This document shows, piece by piece, positions 1 through 11,497 of a stretch of DNA of 64,000 nt (the first letter of the stretch is position 1; the number at the start of each line of letters is the position of its first letter). This DNA comes from Megamerina dolium (taxonomy: Eukaryota > Arthropoda > Insecta > Diptera > Megamerinidae), in contig OY978529.1 in assembly GCA_963854835.1 (NCBI GenBank), forward strand, positions 41,164,055 to 41,228,054, written 5' to 3'. The notes under the pieces are model-generated. The model was given only the letters and a program-made list of their open reading frames with translations, was not told the origin of the DNA and did not search any database. Position numbers and translations under genes: made by a program.

Positions 1-24
1 ACATACATACTGTGTAAGTTGCAA

Positions 25-330
25 TTAGTTAGTGTTGTTGTTATTGTTGTTAATGTCTGTGCTGAGGACATCAAACTCAGTGTTCAAGTTCAATAAGGCG
101 GTTCTCTGGACCGGGTGCGTCCACAAGGAAGAAGGAACAAGATAGGTGAGCCTCGTTGGGCATGCAAATAGACGTCTGGTGTCATACGGGGCACGGCCAC
201 ATTGTGGACACAGATCTGTGATGTTTGTCATTGAGTCTGCGCATATAGCAGCTAAGCTTTTTGCTCCATTCTGATCGTAGCTGGGAAAGCGTCGGTCTGG
301 TACTGCTAGGAGGCTCAGTTCGGCGATGGC
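25..330 (-). pseudogene. 3' end of a non-LTR retrotransposon polyprotein (fragment)
   Basis: Read on the minus strand, this stretch encodes the C-terminal tail typical of insect non-LTR retrotransposon polyproteins. A segment reading TLSQLRSEWSKKLSCYMRRL (about 290-225) is followed, after a one-base frame change, by a zinc-knuckle-like segment with CPQCG, HxLF-like RRLFACP and SLWTHPV (about 230-60). In related elements this tail follows the reverse transcriptase or RNase H domain and helps bind the RNA template. The frame change and the absence of any upstream domain in the neighbouring 1.7 kb show a dead, 5'-truncated copy. The final AAC/ATT run encodes poly-Asn and is not element sequence. 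The clade (Jockey, LOA or relative) cannot be fixed from this short tail. Confidence 0.6.
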
Positions 331-2079
331 AATGAGCGGGGGGCGACTACATGCAATACTTCAGCATGCTAACTCAATTGCTTATTGGATTCTTAGTAGC
401 ATAGTATATCTTAAATGAGATTACATTTAAACCCATTGGCACTACAAAGTCCGTAATTTATCGAAATAATTGAAGTAGTTTTTTTTTTACATATTCTATG
501 AACACAAATTAGTGCAAATTTTTATTAAAACTGTTTTGCTTTATTTTCTTCGTCCATTTCCCCCCCCCCCCCCCACATTTCAATGGAATGTCACTAAACC
601 TTTCAACATTTTCATTAATAAATGTGTCATATTGACCATTACTACGTCACGCACATTAATGCCATTAAAACGAGACGTATAGAAAATATGGAAAAAAAAA
701 AAATACAAAATGAAAAAAGGAAAATGGGTAGTTGAAAATTTGCGAGCGTCTGTCACAGATAACATTTGGTAAATGGAAATGGGTAAATAAACATGCAAGA
801 TACAAGTATTTGTACAACATTTGTCAAATTTACACCATTTTGTGCCATAATATTATTCATTTTTGATCAAATACTGGTACTACTCTTTTTTGAGTAAAAT
901 GAGGGAAACAAAAATGCCAGACTAATGGCAAGGTGGTACTTAAATGGAAATTATTAAATATTGGCAGTCGTACAAAGATTTAATTTACATAGTAGGCCGT
1001 TCGATGACCCTGGGGGAGTTATTTAATGCTATATAATTTGAAAAACATTAATTTTGGGTATTCCGAATTTAATACTGAGAATATTACAACGTTCACAAAT
1101 CAGCAAGAAGGTAAAAGAGTTTTCAGTAGGCACGTTACATTGTAAATATTTCAAAGAAAAGATATTTATGTATAGAATATTTTGTAATAATAATAAGAAG
1201 AAGAAGAATTAAAAGCACAAGTAATATGCATATGACATCAACGAATGGACAACAACATGAATGTTAACAAGCAAAAGTAACAATTAACATAGCATACAAA
1301 TCATTCACTTCATTCACATCAATCATTTGTCCACTCAACAATCATGCAATCAATCAATCAATAGCATAAATGTACATAGAAGTCTGTACACTGCATATTT
1401 ATAGGTATGAATTCTGAGTGTATCAAAGTTATAATTAAAAGAGAGAAAAAAAAAAAAACAAAAAATTACATTGGTACGAGTAAGTAGTCGTGTTCCCATT
1501 GGTTTCTATGTACAACTTCAACAATCAACTATGCATTCAAATGACCAATTGGCCATAATAACAAATTAAATTAACGCCATGTGTGAGTAAGTTATGGTAG
1601 TACCCCATGAGGAGGCCAACTGTGCTGGTAATGGTAAAAAAAAAAAATGCAGTAGCAACAACAACAAATCAAATAACAAGACAATCAGTGACAGCAAGAA
1701 GGGAGTAGTTCGTAGCAGCAAAGGTACATACCCATTAGGGAAAATGTGTAATACATTGCCAAAATCATGATCATGAAATTATGGGTGAAAATTTGGTATA
1801 CTTTGATAAGCGAAGAGTTAAAGTGTTATATTGTCATGAATGAAATTATGAAAAATGATTGGATGATATAATGGTAAAATTATGTGGTACATCATAAATG
1901 GAAACTCAAATTAGGCAATAAGTTATGTAACATACACGAGAATTACGCCATGAAAAAAAAAAAATTTGTCCGAAATTCACAAAGATTACATGTAGGTTTG
2001 TTAAATAAAAATAATGAAAGATATTTTTAAATGATCAAAGGATAGACAAACTGTCAGAATCGTATTACTTTGACGTTTA
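331..2079. other. AT-rich non-coding DNA
   Basis: No coding region is supported. It contains a 15-nt poly-C run near 560-575, several A and T homopolymers, an AAG/AAT run near 1188-1210 and an ATCA-rich stretch near 1345-1365. Open frames here are short and unlike proteins. Confidence 0.6.
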
Positions 2080-2720
2080 TGTACATAAAGTCTAAAAACA
2101 TATGTTCGAAACCTCTTTTTTTGTATGAAAGGTAAACATAACTTTTATTCGATTATGCTGTTTTTCCAATATATCCAATTGGCTGGTAGAAATAATCGTG
2201 TGAGCCGACTTTTAGCCTGATTGCTTTATATTTAAGTGCAAAAAAATCTAAAAACATATGTTCGAAACTATTTTTTTTGCATGGCAGGTAGGCGTAATTT
2301 CTATTCGATTGTGTTGTTTTTTCAATATATTCAACTGCTGGTAGAAAGAATCGTATATGCCGAGTTTTAACCTGATTGCTTTATATTTAAGTGCAAAAAA
2401 AATCTGAAAACATATGTTCGAAACTATTTTTTTGCATGGCAGGTAGACGTAATTTGTATTCGATTGCGATGTTTTTCCTATACATGCAACTGGTGGTAGA
2501 AAAAATCGCTGGTAGAGGGAATCGTATATGCCAAGTTTTAACCTGATTGCTTTATATTTAAATGCACAAAATTTGAAAACATATGTTCGAAACTATTTTT
2601 TTGCATGGCAGGTAGACGTAATTTGCATTCGATTGCCATGTTTTTCCTATACATGCAACTGGTGGTAGAAAAAATCGTTTGTGTCGAGTTTTGGCTCGAT
2701 CGTATTACATTTATAGGCAT
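2080..2720 (+). repeat. Tandem array, satellite-like family F1, four monomers
   Basis: Four monomers of about 156-168 bp follow one another. Each carries an AAACATATGTTCGAAAC box, then a T-run, then GTATG or GCATGGCAGGTAG, then an ATTCGATT box and GGTAGAAA-AATCG. The GGTAG landmarks fall near 2123, 2279, 2435 and 2603. The third unit carries a short internal duplication of CTGGTAGA. The last two units are the most alike. The same monomer recurs at 34240-35230 and 52230-53240 in the same orientation. Function unknown. Confidence 0.85.
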
Positions 2721-3039
2721 CAATTCTGAAAGCGTATAATCGAAAAATATTGAAAGAGTCGTTGTTTTCTCAAGAAAATTAAAAGAATTGCAGTTTTTGA
2801 TAATTCTACTTTTTAAAAATAGATTTTGTGGAGTAAATTCTAAGTAAATTATTCACCCTGATTGCAAAAAATTGCTTCGTGTAGAGGTTATTTTTATGAA
2901 TATTATGTGCAAAACAATATTTGCCGACGATCCTCATTTTAATTGCTCCTCAATGCTAAAGTTTAAATATTCGATTGAAATAGCTGGCAATAATCACATC
3001 GAAAGCAGTAAAATATATAACTGACCATCTTGAAATTTT
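2721..3039. other. Spacer between two tandem arrays
   Basis: AT-rich sequence with no coding signal and no clear monomer of either flanking array. It separates the F1 array from the F2 array. Confidence 0.5.
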
Positions 3040-3760
3040 TCTTTTCAAGCTTTTCTCCAAACATACTATTTATCTACATCCCCATCCATTTAGGAGCACC
3101 CCATACAATATGAACGCGTAAATAACTGAAAATCGACAAATAACTCTATAATTGTCCATAAATCGCTCCTAGAGCAGTAAAGTGTATGCCGATCCCCATA
3201 AACTTTTCTTTTCTAACATTTTGTTCAAATATATTTACTCACTATCTTCACCCTTTTAGGATGCCCTCATACAAAATGAATGCAAAAACAGTTGAAAATC
3301 CATAAATAACTAAATAGTTGGTCAGGAATCGTCCTTAGAGCGGTGAATTTTATACTTATATATACTTTTTACTCTTCAACGTTTCCTCTGAGCATACCTT
3401 TTAGGAGGCTCCCATACAAAATGAACGCAAAAATGTCCGAAAATCGATAAACACCCCCATAGCTGCTCACGAAGCATCACTAGTGCAATAAAATATGTGA
3501 CCGACACCCATTCATTTTTGTTCCTGAACATTTCTACCAAACACGCTTAGCCTCATCACAACCCCTTAATGGGAACCCAATACAAAATGAGCGTAAATAC
3601 ACTTGAATATCTGCACTAACCTTTCAGAAAACATCCTCATTGTGGTGAAATTTATGACATAATAATTTTTCCTCCTCAATAATTTCTTCGAGCATACTTA
3701 TCCCTTATTCCCTTATCTTTTAAGAGGGCTCCCCAAAAAACTTAATGCGATTATAAAGAC
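3040..3760 (+). repeat. Tandem array, satellite-like family F2, about 4.5 monomers
   Basis: Diverged monomers of about 150-163 bp. Landmarks are CATACAAAATGAACG-like boxes at about 3104, 3267, 3411, 3573 and 3733. Each is followed by GAAAATCGA/CAAATAACT, an AATCGCTCCTAGAGC-like box, CCCAT, a TTTTCTT-rich stretch and a CCTTTTAGGA-like box. Monomers are perhaps 65-75% alike by eye. Related arrays lie at 55800-56700 and 60580-61750, in the same orientation. Confidence 0.8.
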
Positions 3761-4879
3761 TGTAAAAACTAAAATGTAGGTGGATTCAAATCGGTAATTT
3801 CCTTTTAGTTTTAAGTCAAACAAATCAAATAATCAAAATTTTATGTTTTTCGATGAGACAAATTGTCAAAATATTGCTCTCTATAATTCGACTCACCTTA
3901 ACATACATAAATTAATGAATATTTTGTAGACATTGCAAATTTAAGAATTGACAGTAGTGAAAAATATGGTATTGTAAATAAAAATCAATTGATATACATG
4001 CTTGTTCGTTGTTGGCTAGTTAATTTTTGTTTGTTTGTTATTGTATTTCTTCTAATTCCATTAATAAAGCAAAGCAGATTTTTTCCTAATTTAATTTTAG
4101 GTGTGTATATTGCAAAGGTTTAATAAAATAAATGTGTAAGAAAAAATTTATTTTTATACAAAAAAAAAAAACAATAATAATAAGAAAATATTTGCAAATA
4201 ATAAAGTAGTGAGGTAACAACAACAATATCAACTTTGACGACTACTAGAAGACATTCATAATAGCAAATACAGTATCTAGTTTGTATGCAAACAACGTTT
4301 ATAGTACCTACTAATATGATTTATAATAAAAACAAGAAAAATAGAAAAGCAAGCCAGTTCGAGCATATGCAATAACCACTGTAACAGCCACAACACCATT
4401 GATAATAACAAAATACGGTTGCAATTCATGCAATCACAACAACATTGTCATCGTTGTCAACTCATAGCAGTTGAATATGACATTAAACAGGCAATATGAT
4501 AAATTGTTTGGAAAAATAGTTATTTGTTTATTTATATTGTATTTGTTTGAGAGAAACGAAAGAGAGGGAGCTGGTGCCGATTGTCAACTGAGAAGAATTG
4601 CTTGCTTTGGATTTGGGTAGAAAAACATTAATAATAATAATAATAATACATACAACAGAAATAATTTCGAAAAATGCATTCCAAAAGATTACTTTTAGAT
4701 TCACAATCTTGATGTTGTACAACATATGGTTCCTTAGATGTTTCATATTTTCCCTCTGGGTCATATGGAAGGTAACACTTTCGCTTGGTCGATATTACCC
4801 AATGTATGCATATAAAATGGCTTTTATATTTTTCAAACACATGCGATATATTAACACTGTACTATCAATTCTTATATAC
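3761..4879. other. AT-rich non-coding DNA
   Basis: No supported gene. ATA/TAA runs lie near 4168-4185 and 4629-4648, and CAACAA-rich sequence near 4216-4470. The overlapping open frames at 4528-4882 on both strands cover AT-rich repeats and have no domain character. Confidence 0.55.
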
Positions 4880-5340
4880 TAAGTAAGCAACTGAGAAGTC
4901 GAGCCATCTCTCGAGAAACAAAAACCACACTCTACAAGTCCCTCATCATGCCTGTCCTTACATATGGCGCTGAAGCTCGGACAATTTCTACCTCAGATGA
5001 GAGAATGCTGGGAGTTTTTGAGAGAAAAGCCTTACGCAAGATCTTTGTACCTATTTGCGTTGGTGAGCGAGTATTGAACAAGACACCGACATAGTAAAGC
5101 GCAATTCAGTGGCTGCGCTGGCTAGGTCATGTCGAACGAATGGAAGAACACGCTCCAGCTGAGAAGATGTTATATTCGGAACCCGCTGGAGGACGACGCA
5201 GAAGATGCAGATCTAATCTCCGGTGTAAAGATGAAGTATGGGAGAACCTGACAGCGCTTGGAATCTCAACTGGCGCCAGCTAGCCAAGGAAACAGTTAGC
5301 TGGCGAAGCATGCTAGTTTCGGTCTAAATAGATTTTCGGT
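4880..5340 (+). pseudogene. RTE-like non-LTR retrotransposon, C-terminal reverse-transcriptase fragment
   Basis: The plus strand encodes, with frame interruptions, the thumb and C-terminal part of a reverse transcriptase. It reads LYKSLIMPVLTYGAEA (about 4931-4980), then SDERMLGVFERKALRKIF, then QWLRWLGHVERMEEHAPAEK (about 5108-5167), and a tail rich in W, R and K. These are hallmarks of the RTE and related endonuclease/reverse-transcriptase clades in insects. It matches the 3' part of the element at 24440-25673 closely at the nucleotide level, so both belong to one family. Compared with that copy it has lost bases around 5072-5095 (the RYNHELYELY segment). No endonuclease or catalytic YxDD box is present. 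A SINE head follows 40 bp downstream. Confidence 0.75.
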
Positions 5341-5379
5341 TGTAATGGCCACATAAGAAAACTAAGTAGAATAATATCT

Positions 5380-5678
5380 GCCGTAGGTCAGTGGTTAGTG
5401 TGTTGGCCTTCTGATTTCTAGGTAGAGGGCTCAGTACCCGGCTGAAGCGTGTATTTAATAATGAAGATATTTGTCTTTCGAACTGTGCCTACCTGTCGGC
5501 AAGCACTTCGCAATTCCTTCGGCAGCAACAATTTGCCATGGAAAAGCTTCTAAAAGAACTCTGTAACAGAGTAGGCCCCTTCTAATACTGTCCAAAATTT
5601 AACACACGCAACAGTCTTGAAAGAGAAGCTCGGCCAAAGAGCCCTTTGGGGCTTATAAGTGCCACATATTTATTTATT
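5380..5678 (+). mobile_element. tRNA-derived SINE, subfamily A, copy 1
   Basis: The head GCCGTAGGTCAGTGGTTAG is a tRNA-like A box, followed about 50 bp later by a decayed B box (GGGCTCAGTACCC). The body contains CTGTCGGCAAGCA, the GCAACAATTTGCCATGG segment and AAAAGCTTCTAAAAGAAC. The tail contains GAAGCTCGGCCAAAGAG and GGGGCTTATAAGTGCCAC. Relative to other copies, the stretch from the GCTCAGAAAAAG motif to GGCTAAAATAAG is deleted. It is non-coding, transcribed in principle by RNA polymerase III and mobilised by a LINE partner. Confidence 0.85.
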
Positions 5679-7550
5679 AATTTTTTTAAAAAATATTTAT
5701 ATATTCGCAGTTCCTATACCAAACTACAACCTCATCCCACAAGTGGATCTCTAAATATTCTTTATTCTTCATATGAGTCATAGGGGACATGGCACTCAAA
5801 ACTGATCAATTCGGCCAATTTGTATTAATATTAAATTAAATACTAAAATCAATATTCTTCCATTCTATTTATATAATAAATCACAACACTAATTACAATA
5901 TTGTGGTTCATACCCTTTCAGAGTTGATAGATGATGAGGACTTAACAATATTAAAAAAAAAAAAAAAATACAAATCCTTTCTATTAAAAAACCCCATCTA
6001 ATCACCATTTACAAAACAATCAAAATCCCCCCCCATGTGAGCGAAACTCTGTACTCAGACAAGTGTCATTTCAATTGCAGCGAGTACATCATTGTTGACA
6101 TTTATTGCAACGTCAGCTGTCAACTTAACACAATTTGAGAATATATGAATGTAGCAATATGTTTTGACTTTTGCTTCTTTTTTTTGCTTTTGAAATTGTT
6201 ATTAGGTATTCATTTACATTTGTTGGAAAAACAATTTTTATAATTTCAATATAAAAAAAAAAAGGAAAAATAAAATACCTGCTAATCCATCATTTCAACG
6301 ATAGAAATGAAACGTTTGATTTCATTGTGTTGTACCTTTTGTTTTGTTTTTGTTGATGAGATTTATTTTGACATTTCAAGATTACTGTCAGTCTATGACT
6401 GGTTTGTCTTGTTGTTTGTGTTTTTCAGTTGCATGCAATTAGCATAGATTTTTGTAAAATCATTTTGTCTACATGTACCTACTCGAATATGTGAATTAAC
6501 AATTTAAGAATTTTTCCAGTTATTTGTGTTACACAGTTGGTAATCGATTTTATTTTTAGCTTTTCTGGCATGTGTGTGCATTCATTTGATTCAATTAGGG
6601 CGCGTAAATGTTGTACAATGTTTTGACAGCAGAAATGAATGGATTTTTCATAAAAATAACAAAATGCCATTAATGACAAATTGAGAACGCAATTAGTTAA
6701 CTAGATTTCGATTGATTTAATTTCTATGTGACATTCAGAACACATTTTTTTTTTATTGCAATATTGGAAGTCATATGGACTCCTGATCGGGCAACTTAAC
6801 AACAATGAATGATAAATGATAAAGACCTTCTGCTGTCAGAATTGCTTAAGACAGTGTATTTATTAAGACTGGTTTTTTAATCGCTAGAATCTCTGACATT
6901 AATTTGACAGCTAATTAAACAAGTCGCATTGCTCTCTTACACTTCCATCCGCCATAGAGATTATGTAGTTTCTGCACTGTAGTTTTCATCGCCTTTGAGG
7001 CCAGTGTTGAGGACTGTTCAAATTCATCGACTTGGACTGCACTCATTAACTTCGTTGCAGATTTTGCTTAAAGATCATGGTTTACAATATATAAATGGTG
7101 TAAGAGTTGAAGCCAACAAACCAACGCTCTCGAAGTAAGTCAAGTAATTGGACGGTTAAACAGTTGGAAGTCGATTTGCGGTTTTACTGGTAAATTGTAG
7201 TCAGTGCATACTTATGGTTCAAAAGTTTTGTGAATATGCAAATTTAATACTCACGTGAGTCACCGAAAAATTCCCTGCATTCAGATTTGTGCGTCGGAGA
7301 CATAGTCGCCTAATACTACGCTAAACAACCGAACTGTCAACGCAAATTGTGACCACCACAGAATTATGCTTAAAATTTTTTGTCCCATACCATACGTCAA
7401 TATGGTTTGGAAGACCTTTGAACTTAGTAGGACGGTGCCACATGCCATATTGCCAGATTTTTTGTTGGAAATGTGTGGTAATAAGATTATCTCCAGAAAT
7501 GAACCTATACACTGGCTTCCAAGATTATGTGACTTGAAGTGAAGAATAAT
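5679..7550. other. AT-rich non-coding DNA
   Basis: No gene can be supported. It holds poly-A at about 5952-5968, a CCCCCCC run near 6027 and T-runs. Open frames of 60-66 codons (6479-6679, 7321-7537) overlap on opposite strands and lack domain character. Confidence 0.55.
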
Positions 7551-7880
7551 TGTGGGTGGTTTTCAGTGGATTTTGCGTTGGCCTTTTGATCTGTAGGCCG
7601 TAGGTTCAATACCCGGCTGAAGCATAATAAATGTAATATCGAAAAGATTTTTCTTTCGAACGGTACCCATCTGTCGGCAAGCAATTGGCAATCCTTCTGG
7701 CAGTAACAATTTGTCATGGAAAAGCTTGTAAAAGAACTTTGTGACAAAGCTCAGAATAAGTGATATCACAAGGGTTCTGCGGTTCGGAGCCGGCTACAAT
7801 AAATAGGTCCCTTCTAATACTGTCCAAAATTTAACACGCACAACAGTAATCGAAGAGAAACTCGGCCAAAGATCCTTTTT
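7551..7880 (+). mobile_element. tRNA-derived SINE, subfamily A, copy 2
   Basis: Nearly full-length copy. The A box is degenerate (TTTTCAGTGGATTTTGCG) but the B box is good (GGTTCAATACC). The family body follows: ATATCGAAAAGATTTTTC, GAACGGTACCCATCTGTC, GGCAAGCAATTGGCAAT, GCTCAGAATAAGTGAT, CGGAGCCGGCTA, GTCCCTTCTAATACTGTCC. It ends in the subfamily A 3' segment CTCGGCCAAAGATCC. Short open frames on the minus strand here are shadows of the SINE. Confidence 0.88.
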
Positions 7881-7921
7881 TATATATATTTTTTTCAATT
7901 CAAGCCATTATTTTTTTTACC

Positions 7922-8018
7922 CGAAGAAGTTAAGAACGAATACAGCCCTGAACAGCAACATCGAGCGCACCATATATGATATAGAGCCTGAAATGGTCGA
8001 AAAAGTAGTCAAAAATAG
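7922..8018 (+). pseudogene. Scrap of a Tc1/mariner-type transposase C-terminus
   Basis: A short plus-strand reading frame gives NSNIERTIYDIEPEMVEKVV (about 7957-8016). This resembles the C-terminal helix of DD41D and related transposases, where a leucine/isoleucine-rich NI..VMxEIPPxMxxKVVEN motif precedes the last basic residues. The 11498-12574 transposase has IRHVMAEIPPNMCQKVVEN at the same place. No catalytic segment, inverted repeat or stop context remains nearby. Similarity is by eye only and the piece is short. Confidence 0.35.
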
Positions 8019-10233
8019 GTGATTTATATGTTCTTCTGGTGACTTTGTTCCTGTTTCGATTAATTAAAAAAAAAAAATGTTTAAAAATCACTGATTTCTG
8101 TTTCGACAGCCACCAGTCTTTGGCAAAATAATTGGAAAATATTCCGATAGTAAAAATTTGCTTTCGAAAAGGTTCTTAGAAAAAAGGTCTCTAAAAGTGA
8201 TCTGACAAGAGATTTGACTTTCGAAATCGATGAATTTAAATACACTTCTTCCAATGCCTTTTACTCAGCAAATTCAAAAATCACAGGGTTGTATTTTAAA
8301 TCTAAATTTTGTAACTTCGTTAATAGACATTTTCGTGCTAAGGTGTAAAAGTATTTCTTATGTAAATTAAAAAATGAACGAGAAAAAAAAAAAAAACAAA
8401 TCAGACACTGTACTTACGCAACTTTGTCAAATGAATTAGATAAGCTCAAAAAACATACCTGCAAAAAATAGAGAAAATAAAAGAAACATATTAAAATCAT
8501 GAAAATTTCAATTTCAATAACAATTAAGCGACTTATCATAAAGCGATTTAATTATTTCAATCAAATAAAACTGTTGTATGCGTTACGCCGCCCCACAAGT
8601 AATAATTAATATCAATTTTTATCAATTGGAAATATGTTGTCTTTCTGTCACTATTTCCTATGCTTCTTGGCCACTATTGCAATACAAAGGATTATTATAT
8701 TTCATAATTTAATTGAAAATAATACTTTCATGTACATCGACGTATTAGTTATGTGGAATACATATTTTCAATTAAATATCTTTCATGCTTGTGCGCCTGT
8801 GCATAACACTTTACATCTTTAGCTTTATATCGTATTATACTATGTACCTTGCTCGATATTTATGTAGTATGTCAAATAAACTGGTTTGTGTCAAATTTAA
8901 ATTCAGCGAATAGTTAGAAAAAATAATCGTAATAATAATAATAATAATAATAATAAATGATAGAAGCATTTAGCCCAAGTTAAACGGCTGAAGTAAACAC
9001 ACCCACGTCTGTAAGATGGAGTGCATGTGTGGAATACACTGTATATGGTTAACTGTCTCCGTCTGCTTGCTTGTCAATTGGTGGTGAAATGAATATGTGG
9101 AAACGGGATATCTGTTCCAGTAATACATATTAGATTGTATATATGTGTACCTGATTGCTTTTTTTGATTTTTATACTATGGATGCTAGTGTTGTATGTAT
9201 ATATTAAACACACCCATATGAGGAAATTGAGTTTTCTTAATTTTATTATTTTTTTTTTATTTTAAAAAACTTTGTAGTAGAAAGTCAATTAAGTGATATA
9301 TTTTCTAAATAAAGAAAAAAGTAATTTAAAAAAATTTAATTAAAATTATATAATTTAATTATGTAAAATAACACAGCCCCACCAAATACGTTCAACTAAT
9401 CTTTGGATGTTCTCTAATATTTTCTTTGATTTTCTCCATTTTTAATATTTTTATTTGCAATCTAAATAGATTAAATATTAAGTTGCTATTTAGGTTTCTC
9501 CTACTTGATATTTGAAAAATATTTTCTTTTTATATCTTTCGTAATTAGTAAAAAATAATTAAACATTTTAAATAATAGATTCAAAAACGTGTGCTCTAAT
9601 ATATTTTATTACCGCTACCTAGCTAACTATTTATAGGTAGGAATATACTACCATCATTATCTATAGAATTTTAGTATCACATTATATTTTACAAGTAAAA
9701 CGTGATTTTTGTATTTTTTAATGCAAAAAGAAAGTCTTTTGCTTTGCCACACACAAGAAAAAAATATAATAGAAATTATGATCAAAATAAAATAAAATAA
9801 ACTTCAAGAAAATGTTTTCATTTTTTATAGCTCAGAACTTTTAAACTCTCGTTAGCCTTTTCTTGACATTTCCCCATACAACAAATATTTTCAATTACTC
9901 CCATTTGTTGTTATTTTAATTAGTTACTCTTACCGAAAGACACACAACAAACAGCAGTTGGCAACACTTAAGTATTTTACATTTTATTTATTGCCTATTC
10001 TACGTTTTTATGAAGCATAGGGCATACATTTGTGCTCCTTCGCAGCTTCTTTGATTTTTTTTTTTGTAGCTCTTGTACCAATGCTGTTCACCTTGTGACC
10101 TAGTCTATGTTTTGCGAGCACTATGTTCTATTTTGTTTTATTTTTTACTACAAATCAGTATGAGAATGGGGGAAAAGACAAATCCAAGCATAGATTTGTG
10201 GCAAAAAACTATATAATAGCTTAACTACGTTTT
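8019..10233. other. AT-rich non-coding DNA
   Basis: No gene of meaningful length. It contains an ATA microsatellite at about 8928-8956, poly-A at about 8382-8396 and many T-runs. One possible mini-exon on the minus strand is listed separately. Upstream of 10234 lies a TATA-like ACTATATAATAG at 10209-10220. Confidence 0.5.
8417..8457 (-). other. Possible minus-strand mini-exon
   Basis: On the minus strand a pyrimidine-rich tract ending TTTTTTGCAG lies directly before, and GTAAGTACAG directly after, a 41-nt interval. Both match splice consensus well. Joined to the 13355-14900 exon (phase 1) it would give only six more codons and a stop. In phase 0 it is open for 13 codons. It may be an alternative or UTR exon, or chance. 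Confidence 0.2.
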
Positions 10234-10426
10234 ATGAATTTGATGGAAAAGCGTTTTACGAATCTAAATGGAAACGAAAAACCATCAAGAACGAATGCAG
10301 TTGGTCAAATTTCAAATATTTTGAAGCTATTTGCAGCTGCAGAAGAAGCTGAAGGACTAGCGAGTATCAGAAATGGTCATCCATGGTTTTATTATCGTAA
10401 GGAAAATTTTGCACAAGTGAGTGTCC
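10234..10426 (+). CDS. Possible coding exon of an unidentified gene
   Basis: An open frame begins MNLMEKRFTNLNGNEKPSRT and continues with a hydrophilic, helix-like stretch (ILKLFAAAEEAEGLASIR) and GHPWFYYRKENFAQ. Its composition is more protein-like than other short frames in the window. The frame runs into CAAGTGAGTG at 10424-10433, a good splice donor after codon 64. Read through, it would end at 10461. A TATA-like motif lies only about 14 bp before the ATG, so the true 5' end may be different. A T-rich acceptor-like TTCTACATTCAG ends at 10500, but what follows is closed by a stop within two codons. I do not recognise the protein. It could be a host exon, a decayed transposon piece or chance. 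Confidence 0.25.
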
Positions 10427-11381
10427 ATAATTTTCTTTATGAAAATTTTACCCAAGGTTAACTAATGGTTAACTCATGCCTCAATTTTTTCTACATTCAG
10501 TTATAGAAGTCGATGGTCACAGCCCATTATTACATTTTCTAGTACAAGATATTAATATTTAATTTCCTGAGTTGTCTCATCACAATTTCTTCCCCAATTT
10601 TAGTCGGGTTCGTTATCGCATGGCTCAACATTATTAGTTTAAGCACTCGAGTTACTCGAAAAACTAAAATTATTTTCAAGAATCCAATTTTTTTAAACTG
10701 TTTGCAATTCTTGATTTGCAACTGGAAAGATCATGGGACCATTATTTGTTTGATAATTCCGAAGAGAGCGTCAACTATTTAGCATATACACTTATTAATT
10801 ACTGAAGACAACAACATCTCTCAATAATTGTACAGAAAGAATTGTTTGATTGGCTTGGTTACGAATGCCGCATCCGTCCTATTCTCAAAATGTTACCCTA
10901 TCGGCGACTTATTGCCGTTTCACAAAATCTGAACAAATTAAATGGCTTTCTTGAGGAATCCCATTGTACGATGAGATCTTAAAGTTAAATGAATTTTCTT
11001 CATTTTGAGTGCTTCAAAAAGTTGAAATACCATTGGCTTAAGTGTTTCGAGCAAAAAGATAGTCGAAATATAAATCGAAAATTTCCCAATGAAAAGAAAA
11101 GTGTAAATTTTTTTGATTCTACGTACATATTTCTCAAATTATTAGGTAAGACACTATTTCTCACTTTTTTACAAGAAACAGTTTTTATTTGTTCACTCAC
11201 AATCGGAGGAAATCTCTACATTGTTTTGCCACAATAGACGAAGCATGAAACACCAGAAATCAATGAACCTGGGGTCACAATTTTCTCGAATTTAAAAGTC
11301 ATAAAATTCATCAACTAGTTGGCATAAATGCCTATTATTTGTTGAAGGTAAAAAAGTGGGCATGTTTGGCGAAGAATAACA
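10427..11381. other. Non-coding stretch before the DD41D element
   Basis: AT-rich, with short open frames on both strands (10539-10721, 10989-11237) that overlap each other and lack recognisable domains. A frame near 10826-10980 reads a basic segment ending FLEESHCTMRS but has no start or homologue I can name. Confidence 0.45.
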
Positions 11382-11383
11382 TA

Positions 11384-11413
11384 AAGGGTTATCCATTTCG
11401 CGGTTTCAAAAGT
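11384..11413 (+). repeat. Left terminal inverted repeat of DD41D copy 1
   Basis: Thirty bases starting AAGGGTTATCC and ending TTTCAAAAGT, complementary to 12650-12679 with one mismatch. TA precedes it. Confidence 0.95.
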
Positions 11414-11497
11414 ATAGGGCTAGAATTCGACATCTGTCAAACTGAGTTGTTAAAACAATTTCTTTCTTTTTCAGTTCAAAGTCTGACATTTGGGAAA

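Noticed and set aside
2080..3760. CRISPR-like array
   Set aside because: Monomers are long, diverged and without constant short repeats and unique spacers; the genome is eukaryotic.
4528..4882. Overlapping 70-94-codon frames on both strands
   Set aside because: They overlap one another across an ATA run and have no domain character.
11339..11497. Upstream extension of the DD41D transposase frame
   Set aside because: It runs through the terminal inverted repeat into flanking DNA. The MDRL start fits the family better.
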